Counted from the first letter of the stretch, positions 1 through 13,500 are shown. The stretch: 64,000 nt of DNA from Acanthosepion esculentum (GCA_964036315.1 CAXIWW010000817.1:3197501-3261500); one strand, 5' to 3'. Made by a program: numbers and translations. The notes: a model not told the origin generated them from the sequence alone.

Positions 1-3000
1 GAGAAAGTCCTACGCAGACGACACCCAGTCCGAGAAAGTCACACGCAGACCACCCCCAGTCCCAGAAAGTCACACGCAGACGACCCCAGTCCCAGAAAGT
101 CCCACTCAGGCGACCCCCATACCCAGAAAGTCCCACGCAGACGACCCCCCACCCAGGAGTCAGTCCCAGAAAGTCCCACGCAGACGACCCCCTGTCCCAG
201 AAATTCCCAAGCAGACGAACCCCCACCCTGGAGACAGTACCAGAAAGTCCCACGCAGACGATCCCAGTCCCAGAAAGTCCCACGCAGACGACCCCCCACC
301 CAGGAGACAGTCAAGAAAGTCCTACGCAGACGACCCCCCCACCAAGGAGTCAGTCCCAGAAAGTCCCACGCAGACGACACCCAGTCCCAGAAAGTCCCAC
401 GCAGACGGCCCCCACCCAGGAGACAGTAAGAGAAAGTGCAACGCAGACGACACCCAGCCCAGGAGACAGTCTCAGAAAGTCCCACGCAGAAGACCCCCCA
501 GACAGGAGACAGTCCCAGAAAGTGCCACGCAGACGACCCCCCACCCAGGAGACAGTCCCAGAAAGTCCCAAGCAGACGACCCCCCACCCAGGAGACAGTC
601 CCAGAACGTCCCACGCAGACGACCCCCCACCCAGGAGACAGTCCCAGAAAGTCCGACGCAGACGACACCCAGTCCCAGAAAGTCCCACGAGACGACCCCT
701 CACCCAGGAGACAGTCCCAGAACGTCCCACGCAGACGACCCACCAGACAGGAGACAGTCCGAGAAAGTCCCACGCAGACGACCCCCCACCCAGGAGACAG
801 TCCCAGAAAGTCCTACGCAGACGACACCCAGTCCCAGAAAGTCCCACGCAGACGGCCCCTACCCAGGAGACAGTCACAGAATGTCCCACGCAGACGACAC
901 CCAGCCCAGGAGACAGTCCCAGAAAGTCCCACTCAGACGACCCCCTGTCCCAGAAATTCCCAAGCAGATGATCCCCACCCTGGAGACAGTACCAGAAAGT
1001 CCCACGCAGAAGACCCCCCCAGACAGGAGACATCCCAGAAAGTCCCACGCAGACGACCCCAGTCCCAGAAAGTCCCACGCAGACGAACCCCCACACAGGA
1101 GACAGTCCCAGAAAGTCCGACGCAGACGACACCCAGTCCCAGAAAGTCCCACGCAGACGGCCCCCACCCAGGAGACAGTCACAGTAAGTCCCACGCAGAC
1201 GGCCCCCACCCAGGAGACAGTAAGATAAAGTGCAACGCAGACGACACCCAGCCCAGGAGACAGTCCCAGAAAGTCCTACGCAGACGACCTCCCACCAAGG
1301 AGACAATCCCAGAAAGTCCCACGCAGACGACCCCCATGCCCAGAAAGTCCCACGCAGACGACCCCCCACCCAGGAGACAGTCCCAGAAAGTCCCACGCAG
1401 ACGACCCCCATGCCCAGAAAGTCCCACGCAGACGACCCCCCACCCAGGAGACAGTCCCAGAAAGTCCCACGCAGACGACCCCTGTCCCAGAAAGTCCCAC
1501 GCAGACGACCCCCCACCCAGGAGACAGTCCAAGAAAGTCCTACGCAGACGACCCCGCTCCAACGAGACAGTCCCAAAAATCCCACGCAGACGACCCCCTG
1601 TCCCAGAAATTCCCAAGAAGACGACCCCCCACCCTGGAGTCACTCCCAGAACGTCCCACGCAGACGACCCACCAGACAGGAGACAGTCCCAGAAAGTCCC
1701 ACGCAGACGACCCCAGTCCCAGAAAGTCCCACGCAGACGACCCCCCACCAAGGAGACAGTCCAAGGAAGTCCTACGCAGACTACCCCCCCAAAGGAGTCA
1801 GTCCCAGAAAGTCCCACGCAGACGACCCCCATTCCCAGAAAGTCCCATGCAGACGACCCCCCACCCAGGAGACAGTCCCAGAACGTCCCACGCAGACGAC
1901 CCACCAGACAGGAGACAGTCCGAGAAAGTCCCACGCAGACGACCCCCAGTCCCAGAAAGTCCCACGCAGACGACCCCCCACCCAGGAAACAGTCCCAGAA
2001 AGTCCTACGCAGACGACACCCAGTCCCAGAAAGTCCCACGCAGACGGCCCCCACCCAGGAGTCAGTCACAGTAAGTCCCACGCAGACGACACCCAGCCCA
2101 GGAGACAGTCCCTGAAAGTTCCATGCAGACGACCTCCAGTCCCAGAAAGTCCCACGCAGACGACCCCCCCCCACCCAGGAGTCAGTCCCAGAAAGTCCCA
2201 CGCAGACGACCCCCAGTCCCAGAAAGTCCCACGCAGACGGCCCCACCCAGGAGACAGTCACAGAAAGTCCAACGCAGACGACACCCAGCCAAGCAGACAG
2301 TCCCAGAAAGTCCCATGCAGACGACCTCCAGTCCCAGAAAGTCCCACGCAGATGACCCCCAGACCCACAAAGTCCCACGCAGACGACCCCCGACCCAGCA
2401 GACATTTCCCAGAAAGTCCCACGCAGACGACACCCAGTCCCAGAAAGTCCCACGCAGACCACCCCCAGTCCGAGTAAGTCCCACACAGACGAACCCCCAC
2501 CCTGGAGTCACTCCCAGAACGTCCCACGAAGACGACCCACCAGACAGGAGACAGTCCGAGAAAGTCCCACGCAGACGACCCCCAGTCCGAGAAAGTCCCA
2601 CGCAGACGGCCCCCCACCCAGGAGACAGTCCCAGAAAGTCCTACGCAGACGACACCCAGTCCCAGAAAGTCCCACGCAGACGGCCCCCACCCAGGAGACA
2701 GTCACAGTAAGTCCCACGCAGACGACACCCCACCCAGGAGACAGTCCCAGAAAGTCCCACTCAGACGACCCCCAGTCCGAGAAAGTCCCACACAGACGAC
2801 CCCCCACCCAGGAGACAGTCCCAGAAAGTCCCATTCAGACGACCCCCAGTCCCAGAAAGTCCGACTCAGACGACCCCAGTCCCAGAAAGTCCCACTCAGA
2901 CGACCCCCCACCCAGGAGTCAGTCCCAGAAAGTCCCACGCAGACGAACCCCAGTCCCTGAAATTCCCACGCAGACGACTCCTCACCCTGGAGAATGTACC

Positions 3001-4739
3001 AGAAAGTCCCACGCAGACGACCCCCAGTCCCAGAAAGTCCCACGCAGACGACCCCCCACCCAGGAGACACTCCGAGAAAGTCCTACGCAGACGACCGCCC
3101 CACCCAGGAGACAGTCCCAGAAAGTCCCACGCAGACAACTCCCATTCCCAGAAAGTCCCACGCAGACGACCCCCACGCCGGAGACAGTCCCAGAAAGTCC
3201 GACGCAGACGACACCCAGTCCCAGCAAGTCCCACGCAGACGGCCCCCACCCAGGAGACAGTCCAAGAAAGTCCCACGCAGACGACCCCCCACCAGGTAGA
3301 CAGTCCAAGAAAGTATTACGCAGACCACCCCCCCACCCATGAGACAGTCCCAGTAAGTCCCACGCAGACGACACCCATTCCAAGAAAGTCCCACTCAGAC
3401 GACTCCCAGTCCCAGAAAGTCACACGCAGACGACCCCCCACCCTGGAGACAGTACCAGAAAGTCCCACGCAGACGACCCCCACCCTGGAGACAGTACCAG
3501 AAAGTCCCACGCAAACGACCCCGCAGACAGGAGACAGTCCCAGAACGTCCCACGCAGACGACCCCCCACCCTGGAGACAGTACCAGAAAGTCCCATGCAG
3601 ACGACCCCGCAGACAGGAGACAGTCCCAGAAAGTCCCACGCTGACGACCCCCAGTCCCAGAAAGTCACACGCAGACGACCCCCCACCCTGGAGACAGTAC
3701 CAGAAAGTCCCACGCAGACGACCCCCACCCTGGAGACAGTACCAGAAAGTCCCACGCAAACGACCCCGCAGACAGGAGACAGTCCCAGAACGTCCCACGC
3801 AGACGACCCCCCACCCTGGAGACAGTCCCAGAAAGTCCCACGCAGACGACCCCCACTCCCAGAAAGTCCCACTCAGACGACCCCCAGTCCCAGAAAGTCC
3901 CACACAGACGACCCCCCACCCAGGAGACAGTCCAAGAATGTCCCACGCAGAAGACCCCCTGTCCCAGAAATTCCCACGCAGACGACCCGCCACCCTGGAG
4001 ACAGTGCCAGAAAGTCCCACGCAGACGACCCCCCCCCACCCAGGAGACAGTCCCAGAAAGTCCCACGCAGACGACCCCCATTCCCAGAAAGTCCCACGCA
4101 GACGACCCCCCACCCAGGAGACAGTCCCAGAAAGTCCGACGCAGACGACACCCAGTCCCCGAAAGTCCCAGGCAGACGGCCCCCACCCAGGAGACAGTCA
4201 CAGAAAGTCCAACGCAGACGACACCCAGCCCAGGAGACAGTCCCAGAAAGTCCCACGCATACGACACCCAGTCCCAGAAAGTCACACGCAGACCACCCCC
4301 AGTCACAGAAAGTCCCACGCAGACGACCCCCAGTCCCAGAAAGTCCCACGCAGACGACCCCCCAGATAGAAGACAGTCCCAGAAAGTCCCACGCAGACGA
4401 CCCCCAGTCCCAGAAAGTCCTACGCAGACGACCCCCCACCCAGGAGACAGTACAATAAGTCCTACGGAGACGACCCCACACCCAGGAGACAGTCACAGAA
4501 ATTCCCACGCAGACGACCCCAAGTCCCAGAAAGTCCGACGCAGACGACCCCCAGTCCCAGAAAGTCTCACGCAGACGACCCCCCACTCAGGAGACAGTCC
4601 AAGAAAGTCCTACGCAGACGACCACCCCACCCAGGAGACAGTCACAGAAATTCCCACGCAGACGACCCCTTAGTCCCAGAAAGTCCCACTCAGACGACCC
4701 CCAGTCCCAGAAAGTCCCACACAGACGACCCCCCACCCA
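1..4739 (+). repeat. Satellite A array, first block (31/43-bp minisatellite)
   Basis: GC-rich tandem array marked by the word AGTCCCACGCAGACGACC. Two unit lengths alternate irregularly. The long unit is 43 bp (clean examples at 543-585 and 586-628) and carries an extra segment containing CACCCAGGAGAC. The short unit is about 30-31 bp and lacks it. The + strand is rich in C and A and very poor in T, so the skew is strong. Local variants include ACCCTGGAGACAGTACCAG, CAGACAGGAGACAG and CAGACGGCCCCCACCC; the last is common here and rare in the second A array. The array runs off the left edge of the window. Every reading frame is open over long stretches on both strands, but unit lengths of 31 and 43 both move the frame by one, so no frame is maintained. 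I see no gene in it. Confidence 0.97.
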
Positions 4740-5680
4740 TCTCAGCCTGCTACAAGCCGAATACGCATGGCTATTTTGTGAAACTGCCTTACAAGAATCT
4801 CAGGCCGCTACAAATCGACATATGCTGGCTCTTTTGTTACAACTAACTTACAAGCATTCTCAGGCTGCAGCAATATGAATTCCTTTGGCTTTTTGTGCGA
4901 ATTGTCTTACAAGCAATCCCAGGCGACTACGAGCCGTTTTCTCCTGGCCCTTATGTGGCAACTGCCTTACAAGAAATGTCAGGCTGCTATGAGACGACTT
5001 CTCTTGGCTCTTTTGTGAAAACTGCCTTACAAGTAATATCAGGCTGCTACAAGACGACATCTCCTCTCTCTTTTGTGAAACTGCCTTACAAGCAATCTCA
5101 GGCCGCTACAAGCCGAATACGCCTGGCTCATTTGTGAAATTGCATTGCAAGAAATATCAGGCTGCTACAAATCGTCATCTCCTTCTCTTTTGTGACAACT
5201 GCCTTACAAGCAATCTCAGTCTGCCGCCAGCACAGTTCTCCTGACTTTTTGTGCCAATTGCCTTAAAAGCAATCCCCGGCTGCTACGAACCGATTTCTCC
5301 TGGCTCTTTTGTGTTATCTGCCTTACAAGCATTCTCAGGCTGCAGCAATATGAATTCTCCTGGCTTTTTGTGCGTATTGACTTACAAGCAATCCCAAGCG
5401 GCTACGATCCGATTTCTCCTGGCTCATTTGTGGCAACTGCCTTACAAGCAATCTCAGGCTGCAGCAAGCCGAATTCTCCTGGCTTACAAATTGCCTTAAA
5501 AGCAAGCCCAGTCGCCTACGAACCGACTTCTCTTGTCTCTTTTGTGAAAACTGCCTTAAAAGCAATCTCAGACTCCTACAAAACGACATCTCCTGTCTCT
5601 TTTTTTAAAACTGCCTTACAATCAATCTCAGCCTGCTACAAGCCGAATACGTCGGGCTTTTTTTGTGACAACAGCCTTAC
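4740..5680 (+). repeat. Satellite B array, forward arm, first block (60-bp unit)
   Basis: About 16 tandem units of 59-60 bp marked by CTGCCTTACAAGCAATCTCA. It starts abruptly after a satellite A unit at CCACCC/ATCTCAG. Successive units differ in a recognisable order: the core after the CTACAA/CTACGA word reads GAATACGC, GACATATG, GAATTCC, GTTTTCTC, GACTTCTC, GACATCTC and so on, so there is a multi-unit higher-order pattern. Most of this arm is a near copy of 45590-46587 in the second block, including the unusual units near 4860 and 5160. Because 60 is a multiple of 3, some frames stay open over several units (60-120 codons), but none has gene-like features. Confidence 0.96.
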
Positions 5681-5700
5681 TGAGATTACTTTTAGGCAGT
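5681..5700. other. Orientation switch B/B', first block
   Basis: Forward unit ending in CAGCCTTAC is fused to a reverse unit starting TGAGATTACTTTTAGGCAG. The same fused sequence is found at 46588 in the second block. This unique-looking junction is a good marker for counting copies of the macro-repeat. Confidence 0.9.
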
Positions 5701-6333
5701 TTTCACAAAAGAGAAGGAGATGACGATTTGTAGCAGCCTGATATTGCTTGCAAGGCAATTTCACAAAAGAGTCAGGCGTATTCGGCTTGTAGCGGCCTGA
5801 GATTGCTTGTAAGGCAGTTTCACAAAAGAGACAGTAGATGTCGTTTTGTAGCAGCCTGATATTACTTGTAAGGCAGTTTTCACAAAAGAGTCAGGAGAAG
5901 TCGGCTCGTAGCACCCTGACATTTTTGTAAGGCAGTTGTCACAAAAGCTCCAGGAGAATTCGGCTTGTAGCAGCTTGATATTACTTGTCAGGCAGTTTTC
6001 ACAAAAGAGCCAAGAGAAGTCGGCTCGTAGCACCCTGACATTGCTTGTAAGGCAGTTGTCACAAAAGAGCCTGGAGAAATCGGCTCGTACGCGCCTGGGA
6101 TTGCTTGTAAGGCAATTCGCACAAAAAGCCAGGAGAATTCATATTGCTGCAGCCTGAGAATGCTTGTAAGGCAGATGCCACAAATGAGCCAGGAGAAATC
6201 GGTTCATAGCAGCCTGGGAATGCTTGTAAGGCAATTGGCACAAAAAGTCAGGAGAAGTGGACTAGCGGCAGCCTGAGACTGCTTGTAAGGCAGCTGTCAC
6301 AAAAGAGCCAGGATATGTCGATTTGTAGCGGCC
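5681..6333 (-). repeat. Satellite B array, inverted arm, first block
   Basis: The same 60-bp family in reverse orientation, about 11 units. The switch lies inside a degenerate unit in which a forward GCCTTAC is followed directly by reverse-strand TGAGATTACTTTTAGGCAG. Read on the minus strand from 5740 upward in coordinate, the order of variant units resembles the order met going leftward from about 5210 in the forward arm (rare unit with TCGTCATCTCC, then GAATACGC, then GACATCT, then GACTTCTC). The two arms are therefore related inverted copies separated by about 470 bp of unpaired B units (about 5211-5680). The arm ends against satellite C at GCGGCC/GACAAATC. Confidence 0.95.
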
Positions 6334-6340
6334 GACAAAT

Positions 6341-6735
6341 CAAATAATTGCACACAATTTGATACCCATTTTGAAAATATTTCTTTTACTGGAAAAAAGT
6401 TATAAACAAGTGAAATATGACTGATTTCCCAGTTTAGGGCCGCATGACAATTTCCGCAAATGAGCTAACAAGGGTCCCCATACCTTTGAATTTCGACTCG
6501 ACTCTAATCAAGGTGTCGAAAAAACTTTTGTAATTATGAATAAGGCAAGATATTCCCGAAAATCGGACAGCAATATTTTGTGGATTCTATAGAAAGGAAA
6601 AATTAGAATTGCAGTCTTATTGTGCACACTGGAATTCGGACGCTGTAAATTGTCTGACGACATACCGCGCACATGGTGAAAGCTGTACTTTTTACTATCT
6701 GACCAAATGAAAAATCCCTGTATACATAGACCAAC
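6341..6735 (+). repeat. Satellite C unit 1
   Basis: Complete 395-bp unit, the reference copy used here. It begins at CAAATAATTGCAC and contains in order TTTGAAAATATTTCTTTTAC, the GC-richer segment near GGCCGCATGAC, and the segment ATATTTTGTGGATTCTATAG, ending just before the next CAAATAATTG. The minus strand is open for 90 codons at 6508-6780. Confidence 0.93.
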
Positions 6736-7129
6736 CAAATAATTGCACACAATTTGATACCCATTTTGAAAATATTTCATTTACTGGAAAAAAGTTATAA
6801 ACAAGTGAATTATGACTGATTACCCAGTTTAGGTCCGCATGACAATTTCCGCAAATGAGCTAACGCAGGTCCCCATACCGTTGAATTTCGCATCGACTCT
6901 AGTCATGGTGTCGAAAAACTTTTGTAATTAGGGATAAGGTAAGAAATTCCCGACAATAGGACACGAATATTTTGTGGATTCTATAAAAAGGAAAAATTAG
7001 AAATGCATTCTTGTTGTGCACACTGGAATTCGGACGCTGTAAATTGTCAGACGTCATACCGCGCACCTGGTGAAAGCTGTACTTTTTACTATCTGAGCAA
7101 ATGAAAAATCCCTGTAAACATAGACAAAT
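6736..7129 (+). repeat. Satellite C unit 2
   Basis: Complete 394-bp unit with scattered substitutions relative to unit 1, for example GGTCCGCATGAC and AGTCATGGTGTCG. The minus-strand open frame is kept at 6899-7144 (81 codons). Confidence 0.93.
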
Positions 7130-7518
7130 CAAACAATTGCACAAAATTTGATACCCATTTTGAAAATATTTCTTTTACTGGAAAAAAAGTTATAAACAAG
7201 TGAAATATGACTGATTTCCCAGTTTAGGGCCGCATGACAATTTCCGCAAATGAGCTAATAAGGGTCCCCATACCGTTGAATTTCGACTCGACTCTAATCA
7301 AGGTGACGAAAAAACTTTTGTAATTATGAATAAGGCAAGATATTCCCGAAAATTGGAGAGCAATATTTTGTGGATTCTATAAAAAGGAAAAATTAGAATT
7401 GCAGTCTTATTGTGCACACTGGAATTCGGACGCTGTAAATTGTCAGACGACATACCGCGCACCTGGTGAAAGCTGTACTTTTTACTATCTGACCAAATGA
7501 AATTCCAGACAATTGGAC

Positions 7519-10500
7519 ACCAACAGATCAGAAGCCATGCTGCCTGACGTAGTCTAAAATCTTACATTGGACGCTCAAATATGGACCAGAAACCAACTTA
7601 TCAGAGGCCATGCTGCTGGACGTAGTTTATCTTTTAACATTAGACGCTCAAATATGCACCAGAAACCTAGAGATCAGAATCATGGCGGCTGGACGTAGTG
7701 TATAGTCTTACACAATACGCTCAAATGTGGACCGGAAGCCAACAGTTCGGAGGCCATGCTGTTGGACGTTGGCTAAAATCTTACATAAGACTCTCAAATA
7801 TGGACGGAAACCAACAGATCAGAAGCTATGATGCATGACGTAGTTTATCTTTTTACATTAGACTCTCAAATATGCACAAGAAACCAAGAGATCAGAAGCA
7901 AGGCTGCTGGACGTAGTGTATCATCTTACACAAGACGCTCAAATATTGACCGGAAGCCAAGAAGTCAGAGTCCATTCTGCTGCACGTAGTCTAAAATCTT
8001 ACATTAGAGGCTAAAATATGGACCGGAAACCAACCGATCAGAGGCCATGCTGCTGGTCGTAGTTTATCTTTTTACATTAGACGCTCAAATATGAACCAGG
8101 AAACAACAGATCAGAATCATGGCTGCTGGACGTAGTGTATCATCTTACACAAGACGATCAAATATGGACCGGAAACCAAGAGTTCAGAGGCCATGCTGCT
8201 GGACGTAGTGTAATATCTTACATTAGACGCTCAAATATAGACCGGAAACCAACAGATCAGAGGCCATGCTGCAGGACGTAGTTTATCTTTTTACATTAGA
8301 CGCTCAAATATGCACAAGAAACCAAGAGATCAGAAACAGGGCTGCTGGACGTTGTGTATCATCTTACATGAGACGCTCAAATATGGACCTGAAGCCAACA
8401 TGTCAGAGGCCATGCTGCTGGACGTAGTCTAAAATCTTACATGACACGCTCAAATATGGACCGGAAACCAACAGATCAGAGGCCATGCTGATGGACGTAG
8501 TTTATCTTTTAAATTAGACGCTCAAATATGCAGCAGAAACCAACAGATCAGAATCATGGCTGCTGGGCGTAGTGTATCATCTTACACAAGACGCACAAAT
8601 ATGGACCGGAAGCTAACTTGTCAGAGGCCATGCTGCTGGACGTAGACTAAAATCTCACATTAGACGCCCAAATATGGACCGGAAACCAACAGATCAGAGG
8701 CCATGCTGCTGGGCGTAGTTTATCTTTTTACATTAGACGCTCAAATATGCACCAGAAACCAAGATATCAGAAACAGGGCTGCTGGACGTAGTGTATCATC
8801 TTACACAAGACGCTCAAATCTGGACGGGAAGCCAACAGGTCAGAGGCCATGCTGCTGCATGTATTCTAAAATCTTACATTCGATTCTCAAATATGGACCG
8901 GAAACCAACAGATCAGAGGCCATGCTGCTGGTCGTAGTTTATCTTTTTACATTAGACGCTCAAATATGCACCAGAAACCAACAGATCAGAATCATGGCTG
9001 CTGGACGTAGTGTATCATCTTACACAAGAGGGTCAAATATGGACCGGAAGCAAAGAGATCAGAGTCCATGCTTCTGGTCGTTGTCTAAAATCTTACATGA
9101 CACGCTCAAATATGGACCGGAAACCAACAGATCAGAGGCCATGCTGCTGGACGTAGTTTATCTTTTACATTAGACGGTCAAATATGCACCAGAAACAAAG
9201 AGATCAGAAACAGGGCTGCTGGACGTAGTGTATCATCTTACACAAGACGCTCAAATATGGACCGGAAGCCAACAGGTCAGAGGCCATGCTGCTGGACGTA
9301 GTCTAAAATATTACATTAGACGCTCAAATATGAACCGGAAACCAACAGATCAGAGGCCATGCTGCTGGACGTAGTTTATCTTTTTACATTAGACGCTCAA
9401 ATATGCACCAGAAAACAAGTGATCAGAAACAGGTCCGCTGGACGTAGTGTATCATCTTACAGAAGACGCTCAAATATGGAGCGGAAGCCAACAGGTCAGA
9501 GGCCATGCTGCTGGACGTAGTCTAAAATCTTACATTAGACGCTCAAATATGAACCGGAAACCAACAGATCAGAGGCCATGCGGCTGGACGTAGATTATCT
9601 TTTTACATTAGACGCTCAAATATGCACAAGAAACCAAGAGATCAGAAACAGGGCTGCTGGGCTTTGTGTATCATATACACAAGACGCACAAATACGGACC
9701 GGAAACCAAGAGTTCAGAGGGCATGCTGCTGGGCGTAGTGTAAAATCTTACATTAGACGCGCAAATATGGACCGGAAACCAACAGATCAGAGGCCATGCT
9801 GCTGGACGTAGTTTATCTTTTTACATTAGACGCTCATATAGGCACCAGAAACCAACAGATCAGAATCATGGCTGCTGGACGTAGTGTATCATCTTACACA
9901 AGAGGGTCAAATATGGACCGGAAGCCAAGAGGTCAGAGTCCATGCTGCTGGCCGTAGTCTAAAATCTTACATTAGAGGCTCAAATATGGACCGGAAACCA
10001 ACAGATCAGAGGCCATGCTGCTGGACGTAGTATATCTTTTTACATTAGACGCTCGAATATGCACAAGATACCAAGAGATCAGAAGCAGGGCTGCTGGACG
10101 TAGTGTATCATCTTACACAAAACGCTCAAATATGGACCTGAAGCCAACAGGTCAGAGGCAATGCGGCTGGTCGTAGTCTAAAATCTTACATTGGACGCTC
10201 AAATATGGTCCGGAAACCAACAGATCAGAGGCCATGCTGTTGGACGTAGTTTATCTTTTACATTAGACGCTCAAATATGCACCAGAATCCAAGAGATCTG
10301 AAACAGGGCTGCTGGACGTAGTGTATAATCTTACAGAAGACGCTCAAATATGGACCGGAAGCCAACAGGTCAGAGGCCATGCTGCTGGACGTAGTCTAAA
10401 ATCTTACATTAGACGCTCAAATCTGAACAGGAAACCAACAGATCAGAGGCCATGCTGCTGGACGTAGATTATGTTTTTACATTAGACGCTCAAATATGCA

Positions 10501-13500
10501 CCAGAAACCAAGAGATCAGAAACAGGGCTGCTGGACGTTGTGTATCATCTTACACAAGACGCTCAAATATGGACCGGATGCCAACAGGTCAGAGGCCATG
10601 CTGCTGGACGTAGTCTAAAATCTCACGTTAGACGCTCAAATATGGACCGGAAACCAACAGATCAGAGGCCATATGGCAGGAGGTAGTTTATCTTTTTACA
10701 TTAGAGGCTCAAATATCCACCAGAACCCAACAGATAAGAATCACGGCTGCTGGACGTAGTGTATCATCTTACACAAGACGTTCAAATATGGACCGGAAGC
10801 CAACAGGTCAGAGGCCATGCTGCTGGACGTAGTTTAAAATCTTACATTAGACGCACAAATATGGACCGGAAACCAACAGATCAGAGGCCATGCTGCTGGA
10901 CGTAGATTACCTTTTTACATTACACGCACATATATGAACCAGAAACCAATAGATCAGAAACAGTGCTGCTGGACGTAGTGTATCATCTTACACAAGACGC
11001 TCAAATATGGACCGGAAGCCAACAGGTCAGAGGCCATGCTGCTGGACGTAGTCTAAAATCTTATATTAGACGCTCAAATATGGACCGGAAACCAACCGAT
11101 CAGAGGCCATGCTGCTGGACGTAGTATATCTTTTTACATTAGACGCTCAAATATGCACCAGAGACCAAGAGATCAGAAACAGGGCTGCTGGACGTTGTGT
11201 ATCATCTTACACAAGACGCTCAAATATGGACCTGAAACCAAGAGTTCAGATGCCATGCTGCTGGACGTAGTCTTAAATCTTACATTAGATGCTCAAATAT
11301 GGACCGGAAACCAACAGATCAGAGGCCATGCTGCTGGACGTAGTTTATCTTTTTACATTAGAGTCTCAAATATCCACCAGAAGCCCACAGATCAGAATCA
11401 CGGCTGCTGGACGTAGTGTATCATCTTACACAAGATGCTCAAATATGGACCGGAAGCCAATAGGTCAGAAGATATGCTGCTGGACGTATACTAAAATCTT
11501 ACATTAGACGCACAAATATGGATCGGAAACGAACAGATCAGAGGCCATGCTGCTGGACGTAGTTTATCTTTTTTCATTAGACGCTCAAATATGCACGAGA
11601 AACCAAGAGATCAGAAACAGGGCTGCTGGATGTAGTGTATCATCTTACACAAGACGCTCAAATATGGACCGGAAGCCAACAGGTCAGAGGCCATGCTGCT
11701 GGGCGTAGTTTAAAATCTTACATTAGACGCACAAATATGGCCCGGAAACCAACAGATCAGAGGCCATGCTGCTGGACGTAGTCTAAAATCTTATATTACA
11801 CGCTCAGATTTGGACCGGAAACCAACAGATCAGAGGCCATGCTGCTGGACGTAGTTTATCTTTTTATATTAGACGCTCATATAAGCACCAGAAACCAACA
11901 GATCAGAATCATTGCTGCTGGACGTAGTGCATCATCTTACACAAGAGGGTGAAATATGGACCGGAAGCCAAGAGGTCAGAGGCCATGCTGCTGGACCTAG
12001 TATATCTTTTTACATTAGACGCTCAAATATACACCAGAAACCAAGAGATCAGAAACAGGGCTGCTGGACGTAGTGTATCATCTTACACAAGACGCTCAAA
12101 TATGGACCGGAAGCCAACAGGTCAGAGGCCATGCTGCTGGACGTAGTCTAAAATCTTACATTAGACGCTCAAATATGGACCGGAAACCAACAGATCAGAA
12201 GCCATGCTGCTGGTCGTAGTTTATCTTTTTACATTAGACGCTCAAATATGCACCAGAAATCAACAGATCAGAATCATGGCTGCTAGACGTAGTGTATCAT
12301 CTTACACAAGACGCTCAGATATGGTCCGGAAGCCAACAGGTCAGAGGCCATGCTGCTGGACGTAGTCTAAAATCTTACATTAGACGCTCAAATATGGACC
12401 GGAAACCAACAGATCAGAGGCCATGCTGCTGGACGTAGTTTATCTTTTTACATTAGACGCTCAAATATGCACCAGTAAACAAGAGATCAGAAACAGAGCT
12501 GATGGAAGTAGTGTATCATCTTACACAAGACGCTCAAATATGTACCGGAAGCCAACAGGTCAGAGGCTATGCTGCTGGACGTAGTCTAAATCTTATATTA
12601 GACGCTCAAATATGGTCCGGAAACCAACAGATCAGAGGCCATGCTGCTGGATGTAGTATATCTTTACATTAGACGCTCAAATATGCACAAGATACCAAGA
12701 GATCAGAAACAGGGCTGCTGGACGTAGTGTATCATCTTACACAAGACGCTCAAATATGGACCTGAAGCCAACTAGTCAGAAGCAATGCGGCTGGACGTAG
12801 TCTAAAATCTTACATTGGACGCTCAAATATGGTCCGGAAACCAACAGATCAGAGGCCATGCTGCTGGACGTAGTTCATCTTTTTACATTGGACGCTCAAA
12901 TATGCACCAGAAAACAAGTGATCAGGAACAGGTCTGCTGGATGTAGTGTATCATCTTACAGAAGACGCTCAAATATGGACCGGAAGCCAACAGGTCAGAG
13001 GCCATGCTGCAGGACGTAGTCTAAAATCTTACATTAGACGCTCAAATATGAACCGGAAACCAAATATCAGAGGCCATGCTGCTGGACGTAGATTATCTTT
13101 TTACATTAGACGCTCAAATATGCACCAGAAACCAAGAGATCAGAATCATGGCTGCTGGACGTTGTGTATCATCTTACACAAGACCCTAAAATATGGACCG
13201 GAAACCAAGAGTTCAGAGGCCATGCTGCTGGACGTAGTCTAAAATTTTACATTAGACCCTCAAATATGGACCGGAAACCAACAGATCAGAGGCCATGCTG
13301 CTGGACGTGGATTATCTTTTTACATTAGACGCTCAAATATGCACCAGAAACCAACAGATCAGAACCATGGCTACTAGACGTAGTGTATCATCTTACACAA
13401 GACGCTCAGATATAGTCCGGAAGCCAACAGGTCAGAGGCCATGCTGCTGGTCGTAGTCTAAAATCTTACATTGGACGCTCAAATATGGTCGGGAAACCAA

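Larger units (their letters stand above)
6334..7523 (+). repeat. Satellite C array, first block (three units of about 394 bp)
   Basis: AT-rich tandem repeat marked by CAAATAATTGCACACAATTT. Units start at 6341, 6736 and 7130, giving periods of 395 and 394 bp. The third unit is cut after about 370 bp near 7500. It is followed by a short piece from another part of the unit (ATTCCAGACAATTGG, about 7502-7518), so an internal deletion occurred there. The array passes into satellite D through the shared 5-mer ACCAA at 7519-7523. On the minus strand each complete unit holds an open frame of 80-90 codons (6508-6780 and 6899-7144) with similar translations. I found no transposase, reverse transcriptase or long terminal repeat signature. 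I do not recognise this satellite. Confidence 0.95.

Noticed and set aside
436..2115. Proline/arginine-rich open frame of 559 codons on the plus strand
   Set aside because: It has the same cause as above. The peptide alternates between the three frame versions of the A unit whenever 31- and 43-bp units follow each other.
5681..6333. CRISPR-like array or integron attC array
   Set aside because: Repeats are directly adjacent with no unique spacers, and units vary gradually. The setting is eukaryotic satellite DNA and no cas or integrase gene is present.
6334..7523. Satellite C as a transposon or LTR fragment
   Set aside because: No terminal repeats, target-site duplications or recognisable enzyme motifs. 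The sequence is a plain 394-bp tandem repeat. A distant origin from a mobile element cannot be excluded.
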